DNA of 64,000 bases from assembly GCA_964544145.1 (NCBI GenBank), contig CAZJAT010000002.1, positions 33,358 to 97,357 of the forward strand, written 5' to 3'. Both the position numbers and the translations under genes were made by a program. This document shows positions 35,501 through 43,450 of this stretch, piece after piece (position 1 is the stretch's first letter; each line of letters starts with the position of its first letter). This DNA is from CAZJAT01 sp964544145 (GTDB taxonomy: Bacteria; Hydrothermota; 32-111). The notes under the pieces are model-generated. The model worked only from the letters and a program-made list of their open reading frames with translations. It made no database searches and had not been told where the DNA came from.

Positions 35501-36409
35501 ATAGAGTGTTATATCGCCAAATGTATATGTATAAGATGCAGAATATTGTTTTATCTGATAATTATTTATGTTAAGCGAATCCCCTGTTGGTAATGCCTGG
35601 ACATTAATGCTTGTTGTGTCTGAATATGTAGCAGCAGAACTGTCATCAACAGCTTTCACAAAATAATCCACTACATCTCCCTCATTGAATGAACCTAAAT
35701 TCGTATAGTAATAATTATTACCTGATACAGAATCATTTAACCAGGAATTCCAGGAACCTCCATTAAGTCTGCCGAACATTGTATCAGCAGATATGCCGCT
35801 GTCATCTGTTATTATTGCTACTATTGACAGATCATCTCCATCCCTGAGCGGATCAGGATTGTGGCTGGTTGAAACAGATGGCGGAATATTAAAAGCGGCT
35901 CCTGAACCATCATTATAGATCTCAACAAATTCATTACTAAATGTAACAGCATCCGAATATTCATTGATTATCAATCCGGCATTAAATCCATCAACTGCTC
36001 CTGACCCCGGTGTGCCGTCAGTTCGTACAGATTGAGTCCATGTATTTACATTTGTGCTGTCTCTTTCAGCAGTATTGCCGCTTGAAAGAATGGCCAAAGC
36101 AGAATCTACAATTGCCGATGCTCCATCAGTAATATAATAATTCTCCCCGCCATTAATCTGCGGACATGAACCGCCTGAATTAAAATAAATGACATTAGCC
36201 GGCAATGTGCCCCATTCCGTTTCAAATGCGGCTTGAGTTGCATTACGGGCAACAATCATATACCAGCCTTCAGGTATTGTTGTATCAGGTAATGCGATGC
36301 TCTGTGTGGAATTGTTTTGATGCAATGTATATCCATTCACATTGATATCTGCTGAATACACAGATAAAACAATCAACACAAAAATACTTAAGAGTATCAT
36401 TCGTTTCAT
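32522..36409 (-). CDS. Large modular exoprotein with lamin-tail-like domains and sorting-like C-terminus
   Basis: A 1295-residue secreted protein. Signal peptide (about 1-19); two near-duplicate lamin-tail-like units (about 20-170 and 280-420: GWYMIVARNATQAAFETEWGTLP and DYIVIGRNADQAAFETFWGVSLP); Ig-like inserts with DDSGI-x-A-D and SVSG-x-x-YYY-x-LG-SF-x-x-x-D (three to four copies); a canonical LTD at about 630-800 (VNEFCSNGPSVGDASSEWIELYN); a nuclease-type OB-fold-like stretch (about 910-1090); an Fn3-like segment; and a C-terminal type IX-like sorting domain (AAVYDITGREILSVFDGQLEAGHSNIYV...). Probably displayed or shed at the cell surface. No catalytic motif found. A GGGG-type site lies upstream of its ATG. 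Confidence 0.78.
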   Translation of the reverse strand: MKRMILLSIFVLIVLSVYSADINVNGYTLHQNNSTQSIALPDTTIPEGWYMIVARNATQAAFETEWGTLPANVIYFNSGGSCPQINGGENYYITDGASAIVDSALAILSSGNTAERDSTNVNTWTQSVRTDGTPGSGAVDGFNAGLIINEYSDAVTFSNEFVEIYNDGSGAAFNIPPSVSTSHNPDPLRDGDDLSIVAIITDDSGISADTMFGRLNGGSWNSWLNDSVSGNNYYYTNLGSFNEGDVVDYFVKAVDDSSAATYSDTTSINVQALPTGDSLNINNYQIKQYSASYTYTFGDITLYDGDYIVIGRNADQAAFETFWGVSLPSNVTYINGSNSALSINGGETFSLHDETSATIDSSTTALTGGNTVQRDATNLNTWTQSADTDATPGSGVTGGNNAGFVITEYSDASGTGNYIYEFVEVYLDVSGTASNTPPVIDSMKALPYPVEPADDVVGIGYMHDDSGIFADTCFFKIGNAGSWTSLQTDSVSGQAYYYPLGTFSLNDTVYVYIKAVDDSNGVTISDTNDFVVQLYIPEFSNVYTHPGIVYSGNTTLAQVDIIDQNGTIVLNRMYFWVNGEAVNNVVSDSINTDTYFYTFGSFNEGDTVSYYFYGRDNSAHSSFSDTFGFTVLATPNYDIKVNEFCSNGPSVGDASSEWIELYNIGGSTIDISNYSISDEEGSFSIPSGTSMGAGEFFVLVNNIDSFNAYFTLPGGVNYFEYKDSISGSFGLSNSGDQIILSNSNSVNIDYVNYGTGTTPAPNPGDGESASRLPDGMDTDNCTNDFSLLTIPTPGSGQVSGPSISGLTRSPILPLSGEGDTIQVTVTDPDGIWSVQLVTSSYDSTSIDTFTMNLVAENTYLYIIPAKTNGCRFEYYVYAVDNDADTTISSDRGRFFWGYTSIPDIKEVNAVGYPRYFGYQLRSTGIATTPSNVYSSYADIINFQENYRLGAVLKTDSSAPNVIPGDSITATGTIGMWNGQTRIEDPYSGLIIHSSGHVIDTIYITADDLMDTTGEAYEGLLAQIYTDGIYSGTWPSSGSSAGLWMNNHDPADISKGNISDTFYMWVDGDTDIDESSEPVWNVRIIGIISQYDVSSPYFNGYQIMPRGIVDLNTTITALKNFYVSLSVINNGISLNWNIQGINNISSYRIERREMGEATYKVLGSVSPDKNTYTDNTASLSTLYQYRILVLTTDGNAIAYKEIQTTPSMLITASSLKIDDNPVNMGTWMRYVSPMASHMNAAVYDITGREILSVFDGQLEAGHSNIYVNTSNIAAGIYFLKVNAGDFNETIKLNIIK

Positions 36410-36483
36410 TAAAATGCCCCCTTTTATTTTTTTATTAATATAATAAATTTGTACATAATTTGCTGCGTTATTTTAATTTACAA

Positions 36484-36882
36484 TTAAAAAACAGTATTTA
36501 TATTTCTGCTAAAATTAAACATCGGTTCTGTTTCAAATGAACGCTGCAGGTAAAGACTCATGGAAAAATTATCATTATGATACCTTACTCCCATTCCTCC
36601 AGTCAGATAATTCTCATTCATATTGAATGTTGAATATCCCAGATTATAGGAAAATGACCAATTATTATTGATTGTCTTTTTGAATCCGGCATTGATCATT
36701 GAATAGTACTGCCGATTATCAGTATTGCCAAATACACCTGAATAAAAATTTATATTTGTTTTGTCGGCAAGACCGGAAATCAATGGTTTTATTCGTATAT
36801 TATTATTCTCAAATAGATTGGTATTCTCTGCATTAATTAATACAAATATTACTAAAAATACTGAAAGATATGCATACTTCAT
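36484..36882 (-). CDS. Small exported beta-rich protein, unrecognised
   Basis: A 132-residue protein with a signal peptide (MKYAYLSVFLVIFVLINA), then beta strands of outer-membrane type (FYSGVFGNTDNRQYYSMINAGFKKTINNNWSFSYNLGYSTFN, ...YLTGGMGVRYHNDNFSMSLYLQRSF). It resembles a small barrel of about eight strands or a barrel fragment, and ends in VF. A good AAGGAG ribosome site is present before the ATG. Its stop is 74 bases from the start of the exoprotein gene on the same strand; co-expression is possible. Confidence 0.5.
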   Translation of the reverse strand: MKYAYLSVFLVIFVLINAENTNLFENNNIRIKPLISGLADKTNINFYSGVFGNTDNRQYYSMINAGFKKTINNNWSFSYNLGYSTFNMNENYLTGGMGVRYHNDNFSMSLYLQRSFETEPMFNFSRNINTVF

Positions 36883-37075
36883 ATAAGCTCCTTTTTATCC
36901 ATATTAAGTGTAGATAATATTCATTTCATTGTCAAGGGATTAAATACCTCTAAATCGTATAAAATGAGCAAAAAAGTGTTATCATTAATATATTTACATT
37001 AAAATTATACAATAAATTAAATAAAAGGCTTATTATAAAGAAAATTATTTATTTTATATACTTTTTCTAAATTAC

Positions 37076-37103
37076 TTGCCAATAAAATGATTATATGTAT
37101 AAT
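37076..37103 (+). promoter_or_regulatory. Leaderless-type promoter of the transpeptidase gene
   Basis: TTGCCA (37076-37081), 16-base spacer, TATAAT (37098-37103), then 8 bases to the ATG at 37112. No Shine-Dalgarno. Confidence 0.6.
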
Positions 37104-37111
37104 TTATTTCT

Positions 37112-38167
37112 ATGAAACACATACAATTATGGATTCCATTATTTAGTATAATTATTGCCTCATGTACCGGAGAGATGCCCGGGAATGATGTGCCTGCCGA
37201 ATATGCTTATGTAATTCGCAGCCATTCTTATGAGAATACATCTCTAATAGACAGTATGTGCCATGATCTGGAATTGGTAATGAAAAATCACAGTGTTCCA
37301 TATGGTGCGGTTATTGTTGCTGACTGCAGAAACGGTGAAATTCTTGGTATTGCAGAATATTCACATAGGGGATATTTCAAAGGGGAATATATCAACAAAT
37401 ATCTTGTATGCTCATCATTATTTAAAATTGTCACACTTTCAGGTGCAATAGGCAAGGGGCTCTATAAACCTGATTCAAAGGTAAAATATTTTGGTTCAAT
37501 GTATTCTGAACTGGACAATTATCATGTATTAAGAAAAAAAGCATTACCCAATTATTCATCTATCAGAAATGCAATGGCTAAATCGAATAATCCGGCATTT
37601 GCTGAGATTGGACTGGTTATGGGAGAGAAGAATATCCTGGAATATGGGGACAAATTATTATTTAACAAAACCGTCTTAAGGGGTATGAATACGGGATACA
37701 TTGAGGAAATATCATCACAGAATGGTATTGCAAAATTGTCTGCAGGTTTAGATTTCTCATATACAACCGTATTCCATCAATTAATGATAGCAATGATGCT
37801 GGGCAATAATGGTGAATTGATGGTGCCAAAGATAAATTGCAGTGATTCTGCAATAAAAAAGCGTATATTAAGTGAAACAACAGTGGATTATGTTATGAAA
37901 ACAATGAAAGAAACAGTAATATCCGGAACATCAGGGAAGATATTCAGGGATTTTGGAAATATTGCAGAAAATACATATGCAAAAACGGGGTCATTGTATG
38001 GATATTCACCGGAAGGGTTCTATAATTGGTTTATGGGAATATATAAGGGCAATAAAACAAATTACGCTGTAATATCAGTTATAGTGAATGATCCTATATG
38101 GGAAATCAAAGCAAGTTATATGGGATTAAAGGCAATTCAGCTGTTAAGAAAATATGCCGACAATTAA
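37112..38167 (+). CDS. Lipid-anchored penicillin-binding-type transpeptidase
   Basis: A 351-residue lipoprotein (LFSIIIASC, Cys18) that carries a single transpeptidase domain. Active-site motifs: S102-L-F-K105 (SxxK), SNN at about residue 155 (SxN), and KTGS at about 290. The bulk between is shortened compared with class B PBPs, with no N-terminal dimerisation domain. It could cross-link peptidoglycan from the outer or inner membrane, or be a sensor. The ATG is directly downstream of a TATAAT promoter. Overlaps the RqcH-like gene by 14 bases. Confidence 0.78.
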   Translation: MKHIQLWIPLFSIIIASCTGEMPGNDVPAEYAYVIRSHSYENTSLIDSMCHDLELVMKNHSVPYGAVIVADCRNGEILGIAEYSHRGYFKGEYINKYLVCSSLFKIVTLSGAIGKGLYKPDSKVKYFGSMYSELDNYHVLRKKALPNYSSIRNAMAKSNNPAFAEIGLVMGEKNILEYGDKLLFNKTVLRGMNTGYIEEISSQNGIAKLSAGLDFSYTTVFHQLMIAMMLGNNGELMVPKINCSDSAIKKRILSETTVDYVMKTMKETVISGTSGKIFRDFGNIAENTYAKTGSLYGYSPEGFYNWFMGIYKGNKTNYAVISVIVNDPIWEIKASYMGLKAIQLLRKYADN

Positions 38168-39620
38168 GTTTTCATCAATTAACCTATATCATTTCATTAA
38201 TTATGAATTGAAATCAGTAATTCCATTTTATATAAATAATATTTATCTTTCAAATCATAATAGATTCAATATTATTGGCGAAAAAGGAATCAATCTGATT
38301 ATAGATGGACATAGAGCTTCATCATATATATATTTATCGGAAACAACATATGCCAAATCAAAACATGGATTTAATAGTGTTCTGACATCACTTTTGAAAG
38401 GAAAGAAAATTATATCTGCTGAACAGCATGCAATGGACAGAATTTTAATATTAAACACCAATGGAGATATAAGGATTATCATACAATTTATTCCCGGCAG
38501 ATTTAATTTTATGATAGCAGACAAAGAAAACATTATTATGAATCAGTATTCATATATAAAAGATAAAAGTGGAAATATACTATACAACATTGGTGATAAA
38601 TTTATTTTCCCTGAAAAAAAGGAATTGAAAAAATACTTGTCAAGTGAGGAAAAAGTATTTGTAGAAAAAAACAATATCCAGGCAAAAGAATTACTTGAAG
38701 AAAAGGTAAAATACATCTATTCCAAAGCAAATTCATACAGGATACTTTCATTCAATGAAGATGATGATTATCTTTATACAAAAGGATCTATATCAGAATG
38801 TATAAAATATATTGTAATAAAAGATTCGGAAAATATACTTGAAAAAGATACTGAATCAGAGTTAAATAAATTGGATAAAGAAATTAAAGGATTGGAACAA
38901 AAAATTCATCAAATGAGAAATAACGAAAAATTGCTCAAACAGATTGATGATTTCAGTGAAATGGGTGAAACGCTTAAAATGCATATAAATGAATTAAAAG
39001 GTAAAGAAAATATTTTACTTGAATCTGTATTTGACAAAGAAAAAATGTTGAATATACCTTTAAATCCGGCTCTTTCACCGTCAGAGAATATGAAACATTA
39101 TTTTAATGAAGCAAACAGAAAAAAAGGACAAATGAATGCCAATGGCATAAGATTGAGAGCGTTTTTAGAAAGGATTGAATTTTTAAAAATTCAATATAAT
39201 AAAATCCGAAATGGTGAAATTCTTATTGAACCGGAAGGAAAAAGGAAGAAAAAGAAGCAGGAGAAAAGGATAGGAAGGGAATTTATCTCTCCTTCAGGGT
39301 TTAAAATCATAGCAGGAAGAAATGCCAAGGAAAATGATTTTATAACAACAAAAATTGCCTCAAAAAACGACCTTTTTTTTCATGCAAGGGAGAAACATGG
39401 GTCACATGTGATTCTTATAACAGAAGGTAAAAATATAGATAAAAATGATATAATCTATGCAGGGTCTATAGCGGCATGTTATTCAGACGGTAAACACTCA
39501 AATCTCGTTGCTGTTCAATATACTGAAGCCAGATATGTTGTCAAAAGAAAGAAGAGTCCACCCGGTACTGTTTATATGATGAGAGAAAAGGTGATTATGG
39601 TGAAACCTGCAAAGCCGTGA
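38154..39620 (+). CDS. rqcH: RqcH/NFACT-family ribosome-quality-control protein
   Basis: A 488-residue NFACT protein, somewhat shorter than the usual about 560. The C-terminus REFISPSGFKIIAGRNAKENDFITTKIASKNDLFFHAREKHGSHVILI and the following GSIAACYSDGKHSN...VKRKKSPPGTVYMMREKVIMV is the NFACT-R domain that adds alanine tails to stalled nascent chains. A lysine/glutamate-rich coiled coil spans about 230-300, and the N-terminal NFACT-N is present but weak. Starts inside the transpeptidase gene, without a clear ribosome site. RqcP, the usual partner, is not in the window. Confidence 0.88.
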   Translation: MPTIKFSSINLYHFINYELKSVIPFYINNIYLSNHNRFNIIGEKGINLIIDGHRASSYIYLSETTYAKSKHGFNSVLTSLLKGKKIISAEQHAMDRILILNTNGDIRIIIQFIPGRFNFMIADKENIIMNQYSYIKDKSGNILYNIGDKFIFPEKKELKKYLSSEEKVFVEKNNIQAKELLEEKVKYIYSKANSYRILSFNEDDDYLYTKGSISECIKYIVIKDSENILEKDTESELNKLDKEIKGLEQKIHQMRNNEKLLKQIDDFSEMGETLKMHINELKGKENILLESVFDKEKMLNIPLNPALSPSENMKHYFNEANRKKGQMNANGIRLRAFLERIEFLKIQYNKIRNGEILIEPEGKRKKKKQEKRIGREFISPSGFKIIAGRNAKENDFITTKIASKNDLFFHAREKHGSHVILITEGKNIDKNDIIYAGSIAACYSDGKHSNLVAVQYTEARYVVKRKKSPPGTVYMMREKVIMVKPAKP

Positions 39621-39640
39621 AAAGAGGGACTACAATTTGA

Positions 39641-39668
39641 TTGACTGAATAATGATTTACAATATAAT
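39641..39668 (+). promoter_or_regulatory. Leaderless-type promoter of the DUF362 operon
   Basis: TTGACT (39641-39646), 16-base spacer, TATAAT (39663-39668). An ATG abuts the -10 box at 39669 and a second ATG, 6 bases after the -10, sits at 39675. Only the second can be in the mRNA. Confidence 0.65.
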
Positions 39669-39674
39669 ATGCAT

Positions 39675-40709
39675 ATGTCAAATGTCTATTTTATTCCTAT
39701 GGAAAAGAGAAGAAGTTTTCTACCCGCCATTGAGCGGGTAATAAAGAAAATGAATGAGGATATTCAATTTGAGAATATGCTTACAGCAGTAAAGATACAT
39801 TTCGGCGAAAAGGGGAATACGGGTTATATAAAACCGGTATATGCAAATCATATTTGTTCTGTTGTCGAATTGCTGGGTGGGAAACCATTTCTTACAGATA
39901 CAAACACATTATATAGAGGTGAACGAAGTAATAGTGTAAATCACATAAAAAATGCGCATTTTAACGGATTTTCAGAATACCCGGTCATTATTGCTGATGG
40001 ATTGAGGGGAGAGAGCTATCAAACTGTTTCCATTAAAGGTGAATTACTTAAAGAGGTGTATTTAGGAGCGGATATTCATTATGCTGATGCTCTTGTGTGC
40101 ATATCCCATTTTAAAGGGCATGAACTTTCCGGTTTTGGAGGAGCAATAAAAAATTTGGGTATGGGATGTGCTTCCAAAAGAGGTAAATTACAGATGCATT
40201 CAAATGTACATCCTTATGTCTCGGATAATTGTTCATTATGTATGACCTGTATGGATTGGTGCAATGAACATGCGATTAGAAAACAGAACAACTCAGCATT
40301 TATTGATTCTGACAGATGCATTGGGTGCGGTTTATGCATAGAAGTCTGTCCAAGCGGTGCTATTTGCATAAATTGGAATATTGGAGCTGATGATATGCAA
40401 ATGAAAATGGCAGAATATGCATTTGGAGTTCATAAGCAAAACAAATCAATTTACATTAATTTTGTTATGGATATAACTCCTGTCTGCGATTGTTATCCTT
40501 ACAGCGGAAATGCAGTAGCGAAGGATGTGGGAATAATGATATCAAGAGACCCCATTGCAATTGATTATGCCTCATATCAAATGATAAACAAAATTTCTGG
40601 AAGAAAGGTGTTTGAAGAAACTCATAGCCAAATAAATCCATTAACGCAGCTGATACATGGTGCCAAACTTGGATTGGGTTCCATGGAATACAATCTTATT
40701 GAGGTTTAA
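39675..40709 (+). CDS. DUF362 ferredoxin-containing protein
   Basis: A 344-residue protein, start MSNVYFIPMEKRRSF. The main part is the DUF362 domain (VKIHFGEKGNTGYIKPVY, HFKGHELSGFGGAIKNLGMGCASKRGKLQMHS), and in its second half it has two 4Fe-4S ferredoxin motifs: CSLCMTCMDWC and CIGCGLCIEVCPSGA. It likely moves electrons in an anaerobic pathway, but no partner is identified. An in-frame ATG two codons upstream (39669) lies against the -10 box and would not be transcribed, so 39675 is the start. The next gene begins at the base after the stop. Confidence 0.88.
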   Translation: MSNVYFIPMEKRRSFLPAIERVIKKMNEDIQFENMLTAVKIHFGEKGNTGYIKPVYANHICSVVELLGGKPFLTDTNTLYRGERSNSVNHIKNAHFNGFSEYPVIIADGLRGESYQTVSIKGELLKEVYLGADIHYADALVCISHFKGHELSGFGGAIKNLGMGCASKRGKLQMHSNVHPYVSDNCSLCMTCMDWCNEHAIRKQNNSAFIDSDRCIGCGLCIEVCPSGAICINWNIGADDMQMKMAEYAFGVHKQNKSIYINFVMDITPVCDCYPYSGNAVAKDVGIMISRDPIAIDYASYQMINKISGRKVFEETHSQINPLTQLIHGAKLGLGSMEYNLIEV

Positions 40710-41474
40710 TTGAGATATATTGGTACAAGCGGCTATTATTATAAAGAATGGATTGGCAAAGTGTATCCTGAAAATACGAAAATCAAGAACATGTTCTCAG
40801 CATACACAGATACTGGTTTAAATGCATTAGAACTTAATTTCTCTTATTATAAAATGCCTGATGAAAAAATGCTGAAAAACTTTTCTTTAAAAGCCCCGGA
40901 TAAATTTGTTTACATAATAAAAGCAAACAGAGGAATAACACATGACAGACAGAATGATGAAATATCTGAATTGTTTGCCGAAACGTATAATAAATCAAAT
41001 GAAAAAAAAACATTCAAGGGTGTTCTCTTTCAATTTCCTGAATCATTCCATTATAATATGGCCAATGTTAAATACATTGAAAAAACAGTAAAAACCTTTA
41101 ATAATATACCATGCTTTATTGAATTCAGGGGAAGAGACTGGAATAATGATAATGTTTTCCAATTCCTTAAAGAGTATAAACTGAATTATGTGATAACCGA
41201 TTTGCCTCCCAATGATAATTTACATAAAAAAGAATTAAACATTACTTCAAATACAGCATATTATAGACTTCATGGACGAAACACGGATTGGTATAATTAT
41301 GATGAGCGATACAATTACAATTATATGGAGAATGAACTTTTGGAAATTGAGCAAGATATTAAAAGATTGGAAAAAAAAGCTGACAATGTATTTGTGTTTT
41401 TTAATAATTGTCATGGAGGGTTTGCACTTATGAATGCATTAACAATTAAAAACAGAATGATCATCAATGAATAA
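40710..41474 (+). CDS. DUF72 (COG1801) TIM-barrel protein
   Basis: A 254-residue DUF72 protein: the start RYIGTSGYYYKEWIGKVYPENTK and LNALELNFSYYKMPDEKMLKNFSLKAPDKFVYIIKANRGITH match the family, as do CFIEFRGRDWNNDNVF, YYRLHGRNTDWYNYDE and VFVFFNNCHGG. The function is unknown although widely conserved; a nuclease-like or sugar-acting TIM barrel has been proposed. TTG start directly follows the DUF362 stop, and the end overlaps the kinase gene by 8 bases. Confidence 0.92.
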   Translation: MRYIGTSGYYYKEWIGKVYPENTKIKNMFSAYTDTGLNALELNFSYYKMPDEKMLKNFSLKAPDKFVYIIKANRGITHDRQNDEISELFAETYNKSNEKKTFKGVLFQFPESFHYNMANVKYIEKTVKTFNNIPCFIEFRGRDWNNDNVFQFLKEYKLNYVITDLPPNDNLHKKELNITSNTAYYRLHGRNTDWYNYDERYNYNYMENELLEIEQDIKRLEKKADNVFVFFNNCHGGFALMNALTIKNRMIINE

Positions 41475-43368
41475 CAACAAAGAATTATACAATATAATTG
41501 AGCTATTGCCATTGGCAATAGCAATGATTGACAAAAATTATGAAGTGATATATGTCAATAATGCATTAACTGAAATGATTGGCTACACAAAAGAAATTTT
41601 CGACAGCGAAATGAATTGGTTAAGGAAATTATATCCGGAATCCGGGCGGGCAGAATTAATGAAAAATTTGTGGATTAAGGATTTGGAAAGATTATTCAGA
41701 GTGGATGCAAATGTTGAACGAAATGTGACAATGAAGAAAAAAGATGGAAGCATTGCAGATATTGCTATAAATATGGTGAGATTCAATGAGAATATAGTAT
41801 TGATGAAATTCAGGGATATAACTGAAGAAATGAGAAAAGAAAAAGCATTGAAAGAGAGCGAGGATAAATTCAGAATACTGGCAGAATCAGCATCTGTAGG
41901 TATAATGATGTATCAGGAAAAGAAATGGATATATGCAAATAATGCAGCTGAGAAGATAAGTGAATATTCGGAGAGTGAATTAAAAGAAATGTATTTCTGG
42001 GATTTCATACACCCTGATATGATTGATGAAATAGTGAAAATGGAAAAGATAAAGCAGGACGAAAAAGAATTGATAGGGGATTATGAAATCAAAATTCTGA
42101 CAAAAAAGGGAGAAACAAAGTGGATTGATTTGCAGGCAGACCGGACAATTTACAATAACAATACAGCAGTTATTGTATCATTCACTGATATATCAGAACG
42201 AAAGAGATTACAATATGAATTAATACAATCTCAGAAAATGGAATCACTTGGACATCTTGTAGGAGGAATTGCCCATGATTTTAATAATATTCTTACGCCC
42301 ATAATGATTAATACTGAGGTGATGCTTTATTCAACAGATAAAGATGATATAAAACATAAGCAATTGAAAGAAATCATGTATGCATCAAATATTGCTAAAG
42401 ACCTTATTGCAAAGCTTCTCGCATTTGGGAGAAAACAGATTATGGAATTTAAGTTTATTGATCTGAATGAAACAATTTCCAATTTAATGCAGATTATTAA
42501 ATCAACAATAGCAAAAAATATTGAGGTAAATTTAAATGTATCCTGTCACGATCCTATAATAAATGCTGATATAACACAGATTGAGCAGATTATAATGAAT
42601 TTAATATTGAATGCCAATGATGCAATGCCCAATGGCGGCACACTCAATATAGAGACCAATTTTATTGAGATTGATGAAAATTACTCAAGCATTTATAGTG
42701 AAATAATACCTGGAAATTATATCATGCTTACAGTGAGTGATACGGGTGTTGGGATGGGAGAAGAAATACAGAAACATATATTTGAGCCGTTTTATACAAC
42801 AAAAGGGCAGGGAAAGGGAACAGGATTGGGATTATCTACAGTATATGGTATTTTGAAACAGCATAATGCATACATCAGGTTTTATTCAGAAATAAACAGG
42901 GGAACAACATTTAAACTTTACTTTCCTGCTGTTAAAAAAGATAAGATTTTTCCAAAAAAAATTATTAAAGAAATCAATCCTGAAAAATACAATATACTCA
43001 TTGTTGATGATAGTGAACAGATTAAGGATATAGCTGTAAAAATACTAAAAAAGGCTGGATTCAATACAATGAGTGCGACTCATCCTAAGCATGCAATTGA
43101 TTTGTCTTTGAAATCAAATAGGAAAATTGATCTGCTTCTGACTGATGTCATAATGCCGGATATGAACGGAGCTGAGCTTGTTATAGAGATGCTGAAATTT
43201 ATTCCTGATTTAAAATATATCTATATGTCGGGATATACTGAAGATGTTATTTCGCATCACGGAGTTCTGCAGAAGGATACGAATTTCCTTCAAAAGCCCT
43301 TTTCAGCCAACAAATTACTTGAAAAGATAGAAAATGTATTAATTAAAGAAAAACAGCACACTGATTAA
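41467..43368 (+). CDS. Hybrid sensor histidine kinase (PAS-PAS-HisKA-HATPase-REC)
   Basis: A 633-residue cytoplasmic kinase with no TM segment. Two PAS domains (about 1-125, with YEVIYVNNALTEMIGYT; and 130-255, with KKGETKWIDLQADR), a dimerisation/phosphoacceptor helix with LVGGIAHDFNNILTP (His near 271), the ATP-binding domain (NLILNANDAMPNGG, DTGVGMGEEI, GKGTGLGLSTVYGI), and a C-terminal receiver (ILIVDDSEQIKD, LLLTDVIMPDMNGAE with the phosphoaccepting Asp). No DNA-binding output is fused, so phosphate must pass to an unseen response regulator. Signal sensed is unknown. Third gene of the DUF362 operon. Confidence 0.93.
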   Translation: MNNNKELYNIIELLPLAIAMIDKNYEVIYVNNALTEMIGYTKEIFDSEMNWLRKLYPESGRAELMKNLWIKDLERLFRVDANVERNVTMKKKDGSIADIAINMVRFNENIVLMKFRDITEEMRKEKALKESEDKFRILAESASVGIMMYQEKKWIYANNAAEKISEYSESELKEMYFWDFIHPDMIDEIVKMEKIKQDEKELIGDYEIKILTKKGETKWIDLQADRTIYNNNTAVIVSFTDISERKRLQYELIQSQKMESLGHLVGGIAHDFNNILTPIMINTEVMLYSTDKDDIKHKQLKEIMYASNIAKDLIAKLLAFGRKQIMEFKFIDLNETISNLMQIIKSTIAKNIEVNLNVSCHDPIINADITQIEQIIMNLILNANDAMPNGGTLNIETNFIEIDENYSSIYSEIIPGNYIMLTVSDTGVGMGEEIQKHIFEPFYTTKGQGKGTGLGLSTVYGILKQHNAYIRFYSEINRGTTFKLYFPAVKKDKIFPKKIIKEINPEKYNILIVDDSEQIKDIAVKILKKAGFNTMSATHPKHAIDLSLKSNRKIDLLLTDVIMPDMNGAELVIEMLKFIPDLKYIYMSGYTEDVISHHGVLQKDTNFLQKPFSANKLLEKIENVLIKEKQHTD

Positions 43369-43414
43369 GACATAAGAAATATTTATTATACATTCAAGAA
43401 ATCCACATTAATTA

Positions 43415-43443
43415 TTGATTTATTTCATTATTTACATTATTAT
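43415..43443 (+). promoter_or_regulatory. Leaderless-type promoter of the ABC exporter operon
   Basis: TTGATT (43415-43420), 17-base spacer, TATTAT (43438-43443), then 7 bases to ATG 43451. The same -35 and -10 hexamers are used by the endonuclease I gene at 8.3 kb. Confidence 0.6.
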
Positions 43444-43450
43444 GATTCTC

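Noticed and set aside
36883..37111. A gene in the 229-base gap before the transpeptidase
   Set aside because: The sequence is AT-rich with no coding frame or RNA fold of note; only the promoter at 37076-37103 is supported.
39669..39674. ATG 39669 as the DUF362 start
   Set aside because: It touches the TATAAT box and would not be part of the transcript; ATG 39675 is 6 bases after the box.
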